This document shows, in pieces, positions 1 to 9,317 of a stretch of DNA of 45,877 nucleotides. Source of the stretch: Prochlorococcus sp. AG-449-G23 (GTDB lineage: Bacteria > Cyanobacteriota > Cyanobacteriia > PCC-6307 > Cyanobiaceae); contig QCQJ01000011.1 of NCBI GenBank assembly GCA_003209585.1, forward strand, positions 1-45,877, given 5' to 3'. The stretch's first letter is position 1, and every line of letters starts with the position of its first letter. A program made the translations under genes and the position numbers. Below the pieces are notes generated by a model. It had not been told where the DNA came from. It did no database searches and saw only the letters and a program-made list of their open reading frames with translations.

Positions 1-2924
1 GTTTTGAATGGAATAAGAAAGGTAAGGAATTATTTTTACAACTTATAGAGTTGGGAAAATTAATTAAGGAGAGTGGTGGTAAAAGTCAAACATATGCTGC
101 AAAACCTAGAAATGATAAGTTTAATCAAATAATTTGTTGGATTGAAGAGATTAACAAAAAGCTTAATTCGAATAATGCGATTGATTTTCTATATGATATT
201 TCTAAAGATGATCTTTTATTTAAATATTTTTACAATGAAAATATATCTAAAGAAATTAATAAACATAATTTAAAATTAGATTTTAATAAATTTAATTTAT
301 TACAAGATAAAATTTATAAAATAAAAGAGGGTTTCTATACCGAATTTGTAAGAATATTTACCCAATTAGCATACATAAAATTAATTGAATTAAAGAAAAG
401 TTTTTCTATTTTCAACTTCAATGATCTTATAAAGACTGTAGAAAATACATTTCTAGATTCAGAAATTAGCAATAGTATTACTCTATCTAAAATTCAAAAA
501 AGATTTAAATGTGTCTTAGTAGATGAGTTTCAAGATACAGATAATACTCAGTGGAATTTAATAAAAAAGTTCTTTAATACTAATAATCATTTTTTACTTT
601 GTGTAGGTGATCCCAAACAAGCGATCTACAAATTTAGAGGAGGAGATATTGAAACTTACTTATATGCAAGATCTAATGCAATAGAAGTTTTTAGTCTTAC
701 AGATAACTATAGATCCTCAAAAAAGTTAATTGATGTTCTTAATAAACTTTATAAGAATGGACTTAAACAATCAAAATTAAACTATAGGAAATTAACCTCT
801 AGAATTAATGAAAATATTAATTCTGAATTTAAATTTAAGGATGTATTTGAAATTGTAGAATTTTCAAAAAAAGATAATGATATAGAGGATCTTGTGACTC
901 ATTACATAGTTAACTTTATTTTAAACAATAAGGAAATTGATATTAATAAAATTGCTATTCTTACATTAAATAATTCGCAATGCTTAGATTTAAAAAACAA
1001 ATTAAATCAGTTTAACCTCCCATGCAAAATTCAAAATAAAGAAAATATATTTGATACAGAAGCAAGCTCTCTATTGTTTTTATTAATTAACTGTTTATTA
1101 AATCCGAGGCTTTTAAAAAATATAACTTTGCTTGCTGTTTCAAAATTTATAGAAATTGAATTAGAAGAATTACTTGATGATGGAATTAGTAATAATTTAG
1201 AAATTTTAATTAATAAATGCATTACTTGGTCCAGGGAACTTAGAGAAAAAGGATTTTTAAATATTGTTAATGAACTTCTTATAAATTACAAGTCATCCTC
1301 GATTATTCATGATTCAGATTTAAATTCAAATTTATTTCAACTTTCAGAAATTGTTGAAATAGAATTAATGAATAATGATTTTAATCTCAATAAAGTTTTT
1401 AAGTGGTATAAAAATCAGTTAGATCATTCTTTAAGAATTTGTACTGGAGAAGATTTTTTGACGAAAGATTATAATCTTCAAAATGGAATAAATCTTTCTA
1501 CCATTCATAGTAGTAAGGGTCTTGAGTTTGACATGGTCCTATGTCCATATCTCTCAATTATTTCTAATAAGTCTAATAAAATTAAAGGACCTCTTTGGAA
1601 ATCAAATATTGATAGAAACATATACATTAATATTTCTAATAATTATTCGGAGGTTGAAAAATTTAAATTAATAGAAGAAGAAGATTTATTTAAAGAGAGT
1701 GAGAGGTTGATTTATGTAGCACTTACAAGGAGCAAATATAAACTAATAGTTTTTAATGATTTAGAAGATAAAAATAATATCTTAAATAATGATTTACTTA
1801 ATAATTTAGAAAATATTAATATTTATAAGTCTACTTTTGAAGATAGGATAGAAAAAGATAAAACTAAAGAAATTTTTGCCAAGTTCCAAATTAATCGATT
1901 GAATAATAATCTTTGGGAAATGGATAACGTTAATAAAAAAATATCTAAAGAATTTAATTCTGATCAATTCATTTCTTATTCAAGTTATTCTTCTTGGATA
2001 CGTAAAGATAAAAATATTGGTGCAGTCATTAATCAGTATAAAGATTATGAAGATAATATATCAATTATTAAAAAGTCTAATTTTAAGAAATTAAGGAATT
2101 ATCCTAATTATTTTTCTTATCCAAATCCCTTAAGTGAATTTCCAAAAGGAAATATTGCTGGTACTTGCCTTCACAAAATAATAGAAAGATTTGAATTTAG
2201 AAACGATAATAATCAAGAATTAATTGATTTAATTATTGAGGAATTGAACTTTTATCAAATCGATACTTCTTTGGCGTTTAAAGTAAAAGATTCAATTTTA
2301 AGAATTATAAATATATCCTTAGGAGATGAACTACAAAATAAGAAACTAGTTGATATTCCAAATGAATACTTACTTAAGGAAGTTAAATATGATTTAACAC
2401 TATCTTATGAAGGTAAAAATATAAATTCTCACGATATATCAAAATGCTTTCTTTTAGATCAGGAATATGAATTTGGTGCAGAATATGCAGACAAAATAAA
2501 TGATCTTCAAATTATGAATAAAGGCTTTCATTCAGGATGTATTGATTGTGTGTTCCCTTTAGGTAATACATTAGAAGATAGTAAATGGTGGGTAATTGAC
2601 TGGAAAAGTAATTTAATTTCTGGAAGCGATAATAGTGATTGTTTACCAAGAAACTATAACTATGAAAATATGAGAGATGAAATGATTAAACACCATTATC
2701 CCTTACAATCCCATCTTTATTTATTAGCATTGCATAGATTATTAAATTGGCGACTTAAAAATTATCAACCACATAAAAATCTAGGAGGATATATTTATTT
2801 GTTTTTAAAGGGATTGCCAGATTCTGAATTATTTGAAAAATCTAATTCGAAGGATATATCGCCAGGTGTTTTTATTAGTAAGGCACCTTTAAAGAGAATT
2901 AATTATTTGGATAACCTTTTTTAG
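1..2924 (+). CDS. recB: Exodeoxyribonuclease V beta subunit RecB, 5' end off the window
   Basis: Helicase-nuclease subunit of the RecBCD enzyme, which processes double-strand DNA ends for recombination repair. The reading frame is open to base 3 at the left edge, so the N-terminus with the Walker A motif is missing from view. Visible UvrD/Rep helicase motifs, in order, are VDEFQDTD (about nt 518), GDPKQAIYKFRGGD (about nt 608), LTDNYRSS (about nt 700), STIHSSKGLEF (about nt 1500) and IYVALTRSK (about nt 1710). The C-terminal RecB nuclease domain follows: GTCLHKIIERF near nt 2160, then GCIDCVF and WWVIDWKSN near nt 2540-2615, which carry the metal-binding Asp and the Asp/Lys catalytic pair. 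The TTG at base 51 is inside the gene and is not the start. recD begins one base after the stop, so the two are surely co-transcribed. Confidence 0.93.
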   Translation, partial: FEWNKKGKELFLQLIELGKLIKESGGKSQTYAAKPRNDKFNQIICWIEEINKKLNSNNAIDFLYDISKDDLLFKYFYNENISKEINKHNLKLDFNKFNLLQDKIYKIKEGFYTEFVRIFTQLAYIKLIELKKSFSIFNFNDLIKTVENTFLDSEISNSITLSKIQKRFKCVLVDEFQDTDNTQWNLIKKFFNTNNHFLLCVGDPKQAIYKFRGGDIETYLYARSNAIEVFSLTDNYRSSKKLIDVLNKLYKNGLKQSKLNYRKLTSRINENINSEFKFKDVFEIVEFSKKDNDIEDLVTHYIVNFILNNKEIDINKIAILTLNNSQCLDLKNKLNQFNLPCKIQNKENIFDTEASSLLFLLINCLLNPRLLKNITLLAVSKFIEIELEELLDDGISNNLEILINKCITWSRELREKGFLNIVNELLINYKSSSIIHDSDLNSNLFQLSEIVEIELMNNDFNLNKVFKWYKNQLDHSLRICTGEDFLTKDYNLQNGINLSTIHSSKGLEFDMVLCPYLSIISNKSNKIKGPLWKSNIDRNIYINISNNYSEVEKFKLIEEEDLFKESERLIYVALTRSKYKLIVFNDLEDKNNILNNDLLNNLENINIYKSTFEDRIEKDKTKEIFAKFQINRLNNNLWEMDNVNKKISKEFNSDQFISYSSYSSWIRKDKNIGAVINQYKDYEDNISIIKKSNFKKLRNYPNYFSYPNPLSEFPKGNIAGTCLHKIIERFEFRNDNNQELIDLIIEELNFYQIDTSLAFKVKDSILRIINISLGDELQNKKLVDIPNEYLLKEVKYDLTLSYEGKNINSHDISKCFLLDQEYEFGAEYADKINDLQIMNKGFHSGCIDCVFPLGNTLEDSKWWVIDWKSNLISGSDNSDCLPRNYNYENMRDEMIKHHYPLQSHLYLLALHRLLNWRLKNYQPHKNLGGYIYLFLKGLPDSELFEKSNSKDISPGVFISKAPLKRINYLDNLF

Positions 2925-2925
2925 A

Positions 2926-4629
2926 ATGACTAAAAAAACTAAGGATTTTGAAAAGTTCCAATATGATCATATATTTAATTTAATCTTAGGTATTTTTAAA
3001 TTCAATGAAAAAAAATATGGTAATTTCGTAAAAGATACATTAAGGATTTTATTAGAGTTTGAAAAAAACGGTGAATCTATTATTGATGTAGATAATAGTT
3101 TAATAATCTTTGAAATATTTGAAGATGGCTGGCCTAATAAACATCTAGATATTTTAAAAAATATAGGCTTGATAGGTTTCCTTAATTCTCCATTCGTATT
3201 AGTAGATAGAAAATTATCTCTTGCAAAATGGTCAAAAAAGATAGAAAAAGTTAGTAATTCATTTCTAAAAAAAATAGATACCGATAGTTTAATGAATACC
3301 AAAATTTATAATGATGATAATAAAGTTAATCAAATTAAAAATATATTTAAATATTCAAACTTGGTTTTCCTGCAAGGAGGACCAGGCACAGGAAAAACAA
3401 CTTTAATAATTAATTTAATACTAGAACTACTTAGAATTGATAACTTTTTAAATATTGGGTTGTCTGCTCCTACGGGTAAAGCTACATCTCGTCTAAAAGA
3501 AGCTCTTAATGATAAAAAAAATATTTCCTTTAGCAAATTTCTAGACCAAATAGAATTCCAAACTTTACATAGATGGATTTTAAATTCTCAAAATAAATTC
3601 CTTAAGTTGAAATTTAAACTAAAAGAACTTGATATCTTCATAATTGATGAAATGTCAATGGTTAATATCGATTTGATTGAATCAATTTTGAATTTACTAG
3701 CAAAGGACTGTAAAATTATTTTAGTTGGAGATAAAAATCAATTGTCTCCAGTAAATAACTGTTCTATCTGGAATTATTTGTTTGAATATAATGAAAATAG
3801 TTCAATTAAGTCTTGTGTAGTAAATTTAGAAAAAACTTATAGAAATATAGGGGATATAGCATTAATTAGTAGTTTAATATTTAATGATGATTGTTCTTTA
3901 CTTAATCAAAAGATAAAAGAATTAGAAAAAGATAACAAATCAAAAGAAGTAACTATTTCAAAAAGTAGAGAAAAAAATATTCCAAAACATCTAATTTTTT
4001 CTATTACAAGTCATCTAAATAAGTTAAATTCTTCGACTTCAACTTTAAGTAAAAAAAAATATATATTTGATGGGTGTATTGATAATTTATTGCTTAATGA
4101 AAAAGATTTAATAGATAAGATATTTCTAGATTTACAAAGTCACTTGATTTTATGTGAAAAAAATACTGGAATATGGAGTGTTGAATATTTGAATGAAATT
4201 GTTTTTGGTCAAAAAAAACCCTATGACCTTAAAACTCTTAACGAGGGTGTTCCGATCATGTGTACAAAGAATAATAATGAACTTGGATTGTCAAATGGCG
4301 ATATCGGTGTACTTATAGGTTTAAAAAATGAAAGAAAATATCTTTTTAGAAAATTCAATGATAATAACGAAGAAATTGTTGTATTGATTGATCCATCTAA
4401 TTTAGAAAATGTTGTTCCAGCAATCGCGATTACTATTCATAAATCTCAAGGAAGTGAATCTGATAAAGTAAGCATTTTGTGGTCCCAAAAATATAGAAGA
4501 AATCAATATGCTGAAAAAGAACAAAAAAATAGTGAAAGTAGTTTTTGCAGAGATAATTTTGAAAGAAGGTTATTTTATACCGCTGTTACAAGAGCGAAAA
4601 AATTTCTAGATATATATTATTTAAATTAA
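2926..4629 (+). CDS. recD: Exodeoxyribonuclease V alpha subunit RecD
   Basis: The 5'-3' helicase subunit of RecBCD. Superfamily 1 motifs are clear: Walker A GGPGTGKTT at residues 151-159, motif Ia SAPTGKATSRL, Walker B IIDEMSM, motif III VGDKNQLSPV, LEKTYRN (motif IV), and near the C-terminus AITIHKSQGSE and FYTAVTRAKK. The length, 567 residues, is slightly short for RecD (about 600). The start is an ATG one base after the recB stop, which implies translational coupling. Codon use is extremely A/T-biased, like recB, with many Lys/Asn/Ile codons. The RecC partner is not in the window. Confidence 0.93.
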   Translation: MTKKTKDFEKFQYDHIFNLILGIFKFNEKKYGNFVKDTLRILLEFEKNGESIIDVDNSLIIFEIFEDGWPNKHLDILKNIGLIGFLNSPFVLVDRKLSLAKWSKKIEKVSNSFLKKIDTDSLMNTKIYNDDNKVNQIKNIFKYSNLVFLQGGPGTGKTTLIINLILELLRIDNFLNIGLSAPTGKATSRLKEALNDKKNISFSKFLDQIEFQTLHRWILNSQNKFLKLKFKLKELDIFIIDEMSMVNIDLIESILNLLAKDCKIILVGDKNQLSPVNNCSIWNYLFEYNENSSIKSCVVNLEKTYRNIGDIALISSLIFNDDCSLLNQKIKELEKDNKSKEVTISKSREKNIPKHLIFSITSHLNKLNSSTSTLSKKKYIFDGCIDNLLLNEKDLIDKIFLDLQSHLILCEKNTGIWSVEYLNEIVFGQKKPYDLKTLNEGVPIMCTKNNNELGLSNGDIGVLIGLKNERKYLFRKFNDNNEEIVVLIDPSNLENVVPAIAITIHKSQGSESDKVSILWSQKYRRNQYAEKEQKNSESSFCRDNFERRLFYTAVTRAKKFLDIYYLN

Positions 4630-4733
4630 ATCTTATTTTGAGAAATTACTAAGATTTTAACCCCAAGATGTTAGATTAATAATTAGGCTCTGCAAGGCTA
4701 GTCAACAATTTAAGTAAATTTAGATATTTGTTG

Positions 4734-4762
4734 AATGCCTAATCAGAAGATTATTGGGCATT
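4734..4762 (+). promoter_or_regulatory. Hairpin in the leader just before the DEAD-box helicase start
   Basis: A 10-bp stem pairs AATGCCTAAT (4734-4743) with ATTGGGCATT (4753-4762) around a 9-base loop; one pair is G:U and the rest are Watson-Crick. The stem ends four bases before the ATG at 4767. No T-run follows, so it does not look like an intrinsic terminator for recD. By position it could affect ribosome access to the helicase mRNA. The function is inference. Confidence 0.45.
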
Positions 4763-4766
4763 TAAA

Positions 4767-6554
4767 ATGGCTTTTAAAAAAGATAGTAACTCTCTTTATA
4801 GTGAACAGGATAAAATCCAGAATGCAGATGTTTCCCTATCTGAGTTAAATAACTTAGAGAACAAAAAAGAAATTGAATCACAACGATTGGAAGTATCGAA
4901 AGAAAATGATAATGAGAATGAGAATGGATTTCTCGATTTTGGGTTTAATCAATCGATAATAAATTCGTTAAGAAATAAAGGATACAAAAATCCAACTCCC
5001 ATCCAAAAAGCTGCAATTCCGGAACTAATGTTAGGCAGAGATTTACTAGGCCAAGCACAAACAGGAACAGGCAAAACTGCAGCTTTCGCATTACCATTAA
5101 TAGAAAAACTTGCAGATAATAAAGAATTAAATGCCAAGGTTTTAGTTATGACTCCTACAAGAGAATTGGCAACTCAAGTGGCTGAATCTTTTAAAAGTTA
5201 TAGTTCTGAATCCAGTAATTTTAAGACGGTTGCAATATATGGAGGTACCGACTATCGAAATCAAATTTCTGCATTGAAAAGAAAAGTTGACGTAGTAGTT
5301 GGGACCCCAGGCCGAATAATGGATCATATAAGGCAGGGAACTTTTAAAATTAAAGATATAAATTGTCTTGTTTTAGATGAAGCCGATGAAATGTTAAATA
5401 TGGGTTTTCTTGAAGATATTGAATGGATAATAGATCAACTTCCGGAAAATAAGCAGATGGTATTGTTTTCAGCAACAATGCCTAGTGAGATAAAAAATAT
5501 AGCAAAAAAATATCTAAATGATCCCGCCGAAATATTAATAAAAAGTGTTAAAAAAGAAACTCAATTAATTTCGCAAAAATTTCTATATGTACAAAGGCAT
5601 CATAAGTTAGATGCATTAAAAAGAATCTTAGAACTTAATAACGAGGGAGTAATAATTTTTGTGAGAACCAAATTACTTACTACTTCAATTGCTGAAGCTT
5701 TAGAGAATTCAGGTCATACTGTGGCAGTACTTAATGGTGATATACCTCAAAATCAAAGAGAAAACACTGTAGATAGATTAAAAAAAGGATTTATTGATAT
5801 TCTTGTTGCAACTGATGTCGCAGCTAGAGGATTAGACGTTGAGAGGATAAAACTTGTTATTAATTACGATTTTCCTTTTGATAAGGAAACCTATACTCAT
5901 AGAATTGGAAGAACTGGAAGGGCAGGTAGATCAGGAGAAGCAATTTTATTTGTTAATCAAAGAGAAAAACATTTTCTAAGAAACTTAGAAAACTCAACAA
6001 GAACTAAGATTGAAGAAATTAATATACCAAGTAATAAAATAATAAATGAAAAAAGGATGGAGAAACTTATAGATAATGTTAATGAGAGTTCTTTAGCAAA
6101 AGATGAAAATGAAGAAAATAAAGCTTTGATTATTGATGTACTAGATAATTTAAAAGAAAAACATTCTATGGATGACTCAAATATTGCAATGGCGGCGATT
6201 AATTTAGTAATAGGTAATAAATCATTTTTTGTTAATGAAGATGATTCTTGGATTCATAAACAAAATAATACTGATCGAAATAGATCAAATAGAAATGGTA
6301 ATAATCGTATGAGAAATTCAAATAGAAGAAATAATTATCAAAATGATTCTTTTGAAACCTACAAATTTAACTTTGGTAAATTTGATGGGGTTAGAGTTGC
6401 AAATATTATATCCTCAATATGTAATTCAACTAATATAAATGGTAGATCCATAGGAAAGATACAGATTTTTAATGATTACAGTTTGGTAGATTTACCCAGA
6501 GATCTGCATAGAGAAACTAAAAATAAATTAAAAAAAATTAAAGTCAGAAACTAG
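4767..6554 (+). CDS. deaD: DEAD-box ATP-dependent RNA helicase (DeaD/CsdA type)
   Basis: RNA helicase that unwinds structured RNA, probably for ribosome assembly or growth in the cold. After a charged, Asn/Glu-rich N-terminal tail (residues 1-55) the standard motifs appear: Q motif near 60-80, Walker A AQTGTGKT (97-104), PTRELA (130-135), TPGR (180-183), DEAD (204-207), SAT (235-237), then ARGLDVE and HRIGRTGRAGR in the second RecA-like domain. An Asn/Arg-rich low-complexity linker (about 505-530) leads to a C-terminal DbpA-type RNA-binding domain (about 532-585), as in CsdA. Length 595 fits the family. The start is ATG; a strong hairpin sits just upstream. A small secreted protein gene and an ABC exporter gene follow at 9 and 10 bp and probably share the transcript. 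Confidence 0.93.
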   Translation: MAFKKDSNSLYSEQDKIQNADVSLSELNNLENKKEIESQRLEVSKENDNENENGFLDFGFNQSIINSLRNKGYKNPTPIQKAAIPELMLGRDLLGQAQTGTGKTAAFALPLIEKLADNKELNAKVLVMTPTRELATQVAESFKSYSSESSNFKTVAIYGGTDYRNQISALKRKVDVVVGTPGRIMDHIRQGTFKIKDINCLVLDEADEMLNMGFLEDIEWIIDQLPENKQMVLFSATMPSEIKNIAKKYLNDPAEILIKSVKKETQLISQKFLYVQRHHKLDALKRILELNNEGVIIFVRTKLLTTSIAEALENSGHTVAVLNGDIPQNQRENTVDRLKKGFIDILVATDVAARGLDVERIKLVINYDFPFDKETYTHRIGRTGRAGRSGEAILFVNQREKHFLRNLENSTRTKIEEINIPSNKIINEKRMEKLIDNVNESSLAKDENEENKALIIDVLDNLKEKHSMDDSNIAMAAINLVIGNKSFFVNEDDSWIHKQNNTDRNRSNRNGNNRMRNSNRRNNYQNDSFETYKFNFGKFDGVRVANIISSICNSTNINGRSIGKIQIFNDYSLVDLPRDLHRETKNKLKKIKVRN

Positions 6555-6563
6555 GTATAGAGA

Positions 6564-6857
6564 ATGAAAGCTAGCAAATATAAATTCTTTATTTTTGTGA
6601 ATCTGATAATCCTATTCAACTCTTTTAATAGTTATTATTTATCCCAAACGAAACAAAATTCAATCATAAAATTATTTTGTCTTCAGAGTGTCAAAGAGGA
6701 GATGTTTAAAGCAAAAATGCTATATAGTGAAGAAATTGCCAATGAAACTTGTGAATGTTACTACGAAGAATTCACACAAACTGGTAGTCATCAAGAGGCA
6801 AAAACAAAATGTAAATTAGAAACTAATAAAAATTTAAATCATAATAGAAAAATTTAA
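6564..6857 (+). CDS. Small secreted or membrane-anchored protein with four cysteines
   Basis: I cannot assign a function. The 97-residue product has an N-terminal hydrophobic stretch (residues 8-25) that could be a signal peptide or anchor. After it come four cysteines: C39, C63, C65 (an ETCECYYEEF motif) and C83. The spacing suggests one or two disulfides in the periplasm or thylakoid lumen, or metal binding. The mature part is helical and charged. It starts 9 bp after the helicase gene and ends 10 bp before an ABC exporter gene, so it is probably co-transcribed. I recall similar short Cys-containing proteins in picocyanobacteria, but that cannot be checked here. Confidence 0.6.
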   Translation: MKASKYKFFIFVNLIILFNSFNSYYLSQTKQNSIIKLFCLQSVKEEMFKAKMLYSEEIANETCECYYEEFTQTGSHQEAKTKCKLETNKNLNHNRKI

Positions 6858-6867
6858 TTGTTATTTT

Positions 6868-8640
6868 ATGAGGTCTAAAAAGAATCAAAATCCAATAATT
6901 AGACTTTATTTGAGTCTGATTGAAGAAAGAAGGTTACTATTTTTTGCTTTTTTTAGCTCCATAATTAATAAAATATTAGATTTGGCTCCCCCTGTAATAA
7001 TTGGTCTTGCGGTGGATATCGTTGTAAAGGAACAGAATTCATGGATTGCTGGTTTTGGGATAAAAGAAGTTCCAGCACAATTGATTTTTCTTGCATTTGC
7101 TTCAGGAATAGTTTGGTCTGGTGAATCCTCCTTTGAATATTTATATTCGATTCTATGGAGAAATTTGGCTCAGTTATCGCAACATAAATTAAGAATAAAA
7201 GCTTATGAGCATATTCAGGAATTAGATATGGATTTTTTTGAAAATGATAATACAGGAAGACTATTATCTATTTTGAATGATGATATAAATCAACTCGAGA
7301 GATTTCTAGACCAAGGGGCTAATCAGATTATTCAGTTATTTATTACTGTCTTAATAATTGGGGGGACTATGATTTTTGTCGCTCCAAAAATTGCTTTATT
7401 TGCTTTCTTTCCTATTCCAATCATATTTTTAGGATCAATTAAATTTCAAAGGAAGCTTGCGCCAAAATATAGAGATGTTAGAAATAAAGCTGGACTCTTG
7501 GCATCAAGACTTAATAATAATTTAAGTGGAATTCTGACCATAAAAAGTTTTACCAAAGAAAAATGGGAACTAAATAGATTAAATAAAGAAAGTCTCGATT
7601 ATCAAAGAAGTAATAAGACTGCAATAAAATTATCTTCTGCTTTTATCCCTCTTATAAGATTTGCAATCTTATTTGCTTTTGTAGCGATTCTATTAATTGG
7701 AGGTTTCCAAACTTGGAATAAGACACTTGATGTAGGTACTTATAGTTTTTTGGTTTTTATTACACAAAGATTATTGTGGCCTTTAACTACTTTGGGACAT
7801 GTTTTAGATGATTTTCAGAGATCTATGGCATCAATAGATAGAGTAATTGATCTCATAGATACGCCTATAAAGATCAAAGATGGGAAAATAAAAATTGAAC
7901 CTAAAGATACCAAAGGAGAAATAATTTTTAATAATGTAAATTTTAATTATCCTGGACGGGACTTAACTTTAAAAAACATAAATTTCAAAATTGAAAATAA
8001 CTCAACATTAGGAATTGTTGGTTTAACAGGTTCTGGGAAAAGTACAATAATAAAACTACTCCTTAGGATTTATGATAGTAATAATGGGTCAATAACCTTG
8101 GATGGCATTTCTATTAAAGAAATAAATTTGAGGGATCTAAGAAAGTGTATATCTTTAGTAAGTCAAGAAACTTATTTATTTCATGGCAGTGTACAAGAAA
8201 ATATTGCTTATGGCTCAATCAACCCTAGTTTTAAAGACATTATTAAAGCTTCAAAGATTGCGGAAGCTCATAAATTTATTGAACAATTACCAGATGGTTA
8301 TAAAACTATAGTAGGAGAAAGGGGCCAAAAGCTTTCAGGCGGACAACGTCAAAGAATTGCCTTGGCGAGAGCTGTTTTAAAGGATGCACCAATATTAATA
8401 TTAGATGAGGCTACAGCCTCAGTCGATAATGAAACAGAGGCCTTAATTCAAAAATCATTATCTAAAATCACAAAAGAAAGAACCACTATAGTGATAGCTC
8501 ATAGATTAAGCACTATAAAAAATGCGGATTATATTATAGTTCTTGATAAAGGTAAAATAGTTGAAGGAGGAAAACATGAAAACCTATTAGGTCAGAACCA
8601 AATATATGCAGATTTGTGGAATGTTCAAGTAGGGATTTAG
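6868..8640 (+). CDS. ABC exporter, fused membrane and ATPase domains (MsbA/multidrug type)
   Basis: Half-transporter that should act as a homodimer in the cytoplasmic or thylakoid membrane. Residues 1 to about 330 form a type I exporter membrane domain with hydrophobic helices and the usual coupling region (DMDFFENDNTGRL near 125). The C-terminal ATPase has Walker A GLTGSGKST (about 386-394), signature LSGGQRQR (about 488-495), Walker B ILDEATAS and the switch histidine in IAHRLST. The length of 590 is typical. The substrate cannot be told from sequence; lipids, peptides or drugs are all possible. It is the third gene of a tight rightward group after the RNA helicase and the small Cys-containing protein. 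Confidence 0.88.
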   Translation: MRSKKNQNPIIRLYLSLIEERRLLFFAFFSSIINKILDLAPPVIIGLAVDIVVKEQNSWIAGFGIKEVPAQLIFLAFASGIVWSGESSFEYLYSILWRNLAQLSQHKLRIKAYEHIQELDMDFFENDNTGRLLSILNDDINQLERFLDQGANQIIQLFITVLIIGGTMIFVAPKIALFAFFPIPIIFLGSIKFQRKLAPKYRDVRNKAGLLASRLNNNLSGILTIKSFTKEKWELNRLNKESLDYQRSNKTAIKLSSAFIPLIRFAILFAFVAILLIGGFQTWNKTLDVGTYSFLVFITQRLLWPLTTLGHVLDDFQRSMASIDRVIDLIDTPIKIKDGKIKIEPKDTKGEIIFNNVNFNYPGRDLTLKNINFKIENNSTLGIVGLTGSGKSTIIKLLLRIYDSNNGSITLDGISIKEINLRDLRKCISLVSQETYLFHGSVQENIAYGSINPSFKDIIKASKIAEAHKFIEQLPDGYKTIVGERGQKLSGGQRQRIALARAVLKDAPILILDEATASVDNETEALIQKSLSKITKERTTIVIAHRLSTIKNADYIIVLDKGKIVEGGKHENLLGQNQIYADLWNVQVGI

Positions 8641-8647
8641 TATGAAA

Positions 8648-8668
8648 TTTCTAAAACTATATTAGAAA
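8648..8668. terminator. Possible two-way terminator hairpin between ABC exporter and psbP
   Basis: A perfect 7-bp inverted repeat, TTTCTAA (8648-8654) and TTAGAAA (8662-8668), lies in the 16-bp gap between convergent stop codons and runs over the psbP stop. It is AT-rich with flanking A and T bases but no long T-tract, so termination is only plausible. Confidence 0.3.
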
Positions 8669-9214
8669 GTTAAATGATTCAATTACATTATTAAAAATTT
8701 CATCAACTTTATTCCATCTCTCTTCATTTGTTCCTACAGCAAAAGTATAAAGTGTTCCTCTATCAATTACTACAGTAGCAAGTTCGTGTCTGGCCTGTTC
8801 ATTTAGATTTAATTGATATTCTAAATCATAGAAAATATGATTAGATGACTCCCTCTTATTAGACTTTATAAGTTTTACCTCTCTGCCTGAACCTTCGGGA
8901 GCAATGACTTTATCAATTAATGTTTGGCCTACTTCACTTGGGCTTCCCAATTGCTCTAGTTGAACTTCTTTGTTTACATCAGATATTACTAAACTTAATG
9001 TCTCATTACTATTGATTAAATCATGATAAATAATTTCAGGTCCTCCATCGACTTTTACTCTGGTCCATCCTGTCGGATATAAAAAGGCATATCTTCCATC
9101 AGGACTTTGATAAGCTTCTAATCCTGCATTGAGACCTCCACTACAAGCGCTAAGTGTTAAACATAAAAAAATCAAAAATAAATATTTGAAAGGGTTAAAT
9201 TTAATATTTTTCAT
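8657..9214 (-). CDS. psbP: PsbP-like photosystem II lipoprotein (CyanoP)
   Basis: Thylakoid-lumen lipoprotein related to plant PsbP, associated with assembly or stability of photosystem II. The N-terminus is a lipoprotein signal with lipobox LSAC, giving lipidated Cys24. The PsbP fold follows, with the opening motif AYQSPDGRYAFLYPTGW and a PEIIYHDL segment typical of CyanoP. Length 185 matches the cyanobacterial form. The start is ATG. It is convergent with the ABC exporter gene and divergent from recR, with 103 bp between for two promoters. Confidence 0.9.
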   Translation of the reverse strand: MKNIKFNPFKYLFLIFLCLTLSACSGGLNAGLEAYQSPDGRYAFLYPTGWTRVKVDGGPEIIYHDLINSNETLSLVISDVNKEVQLEQLGSPSEVGQTLIDKVIAPEGSGREVKLIKSNKRESSNHIFYDLEYQLNLNEQARHELATVVIDRGTLYTFAVGTNEERWNKVDEIFNNVIESFNFLI

Positions 9215-9317
9215 TTTGTTTGAAATTACTAACTAAAAACATAATAAGACATTAAAAGCAAACAATTATGGCAATTCAGAATTTTGCGTCTAAATTATTT
9301 CTAGAAATAGTTTAATT

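Noticed and set aside
51..53. TTG at base 51 as the start of the first gene
   Set aside because: The frame is open upstream to the window edge and the product lacks the N-terminal Walker A region of RecB, so the gene begins outside.
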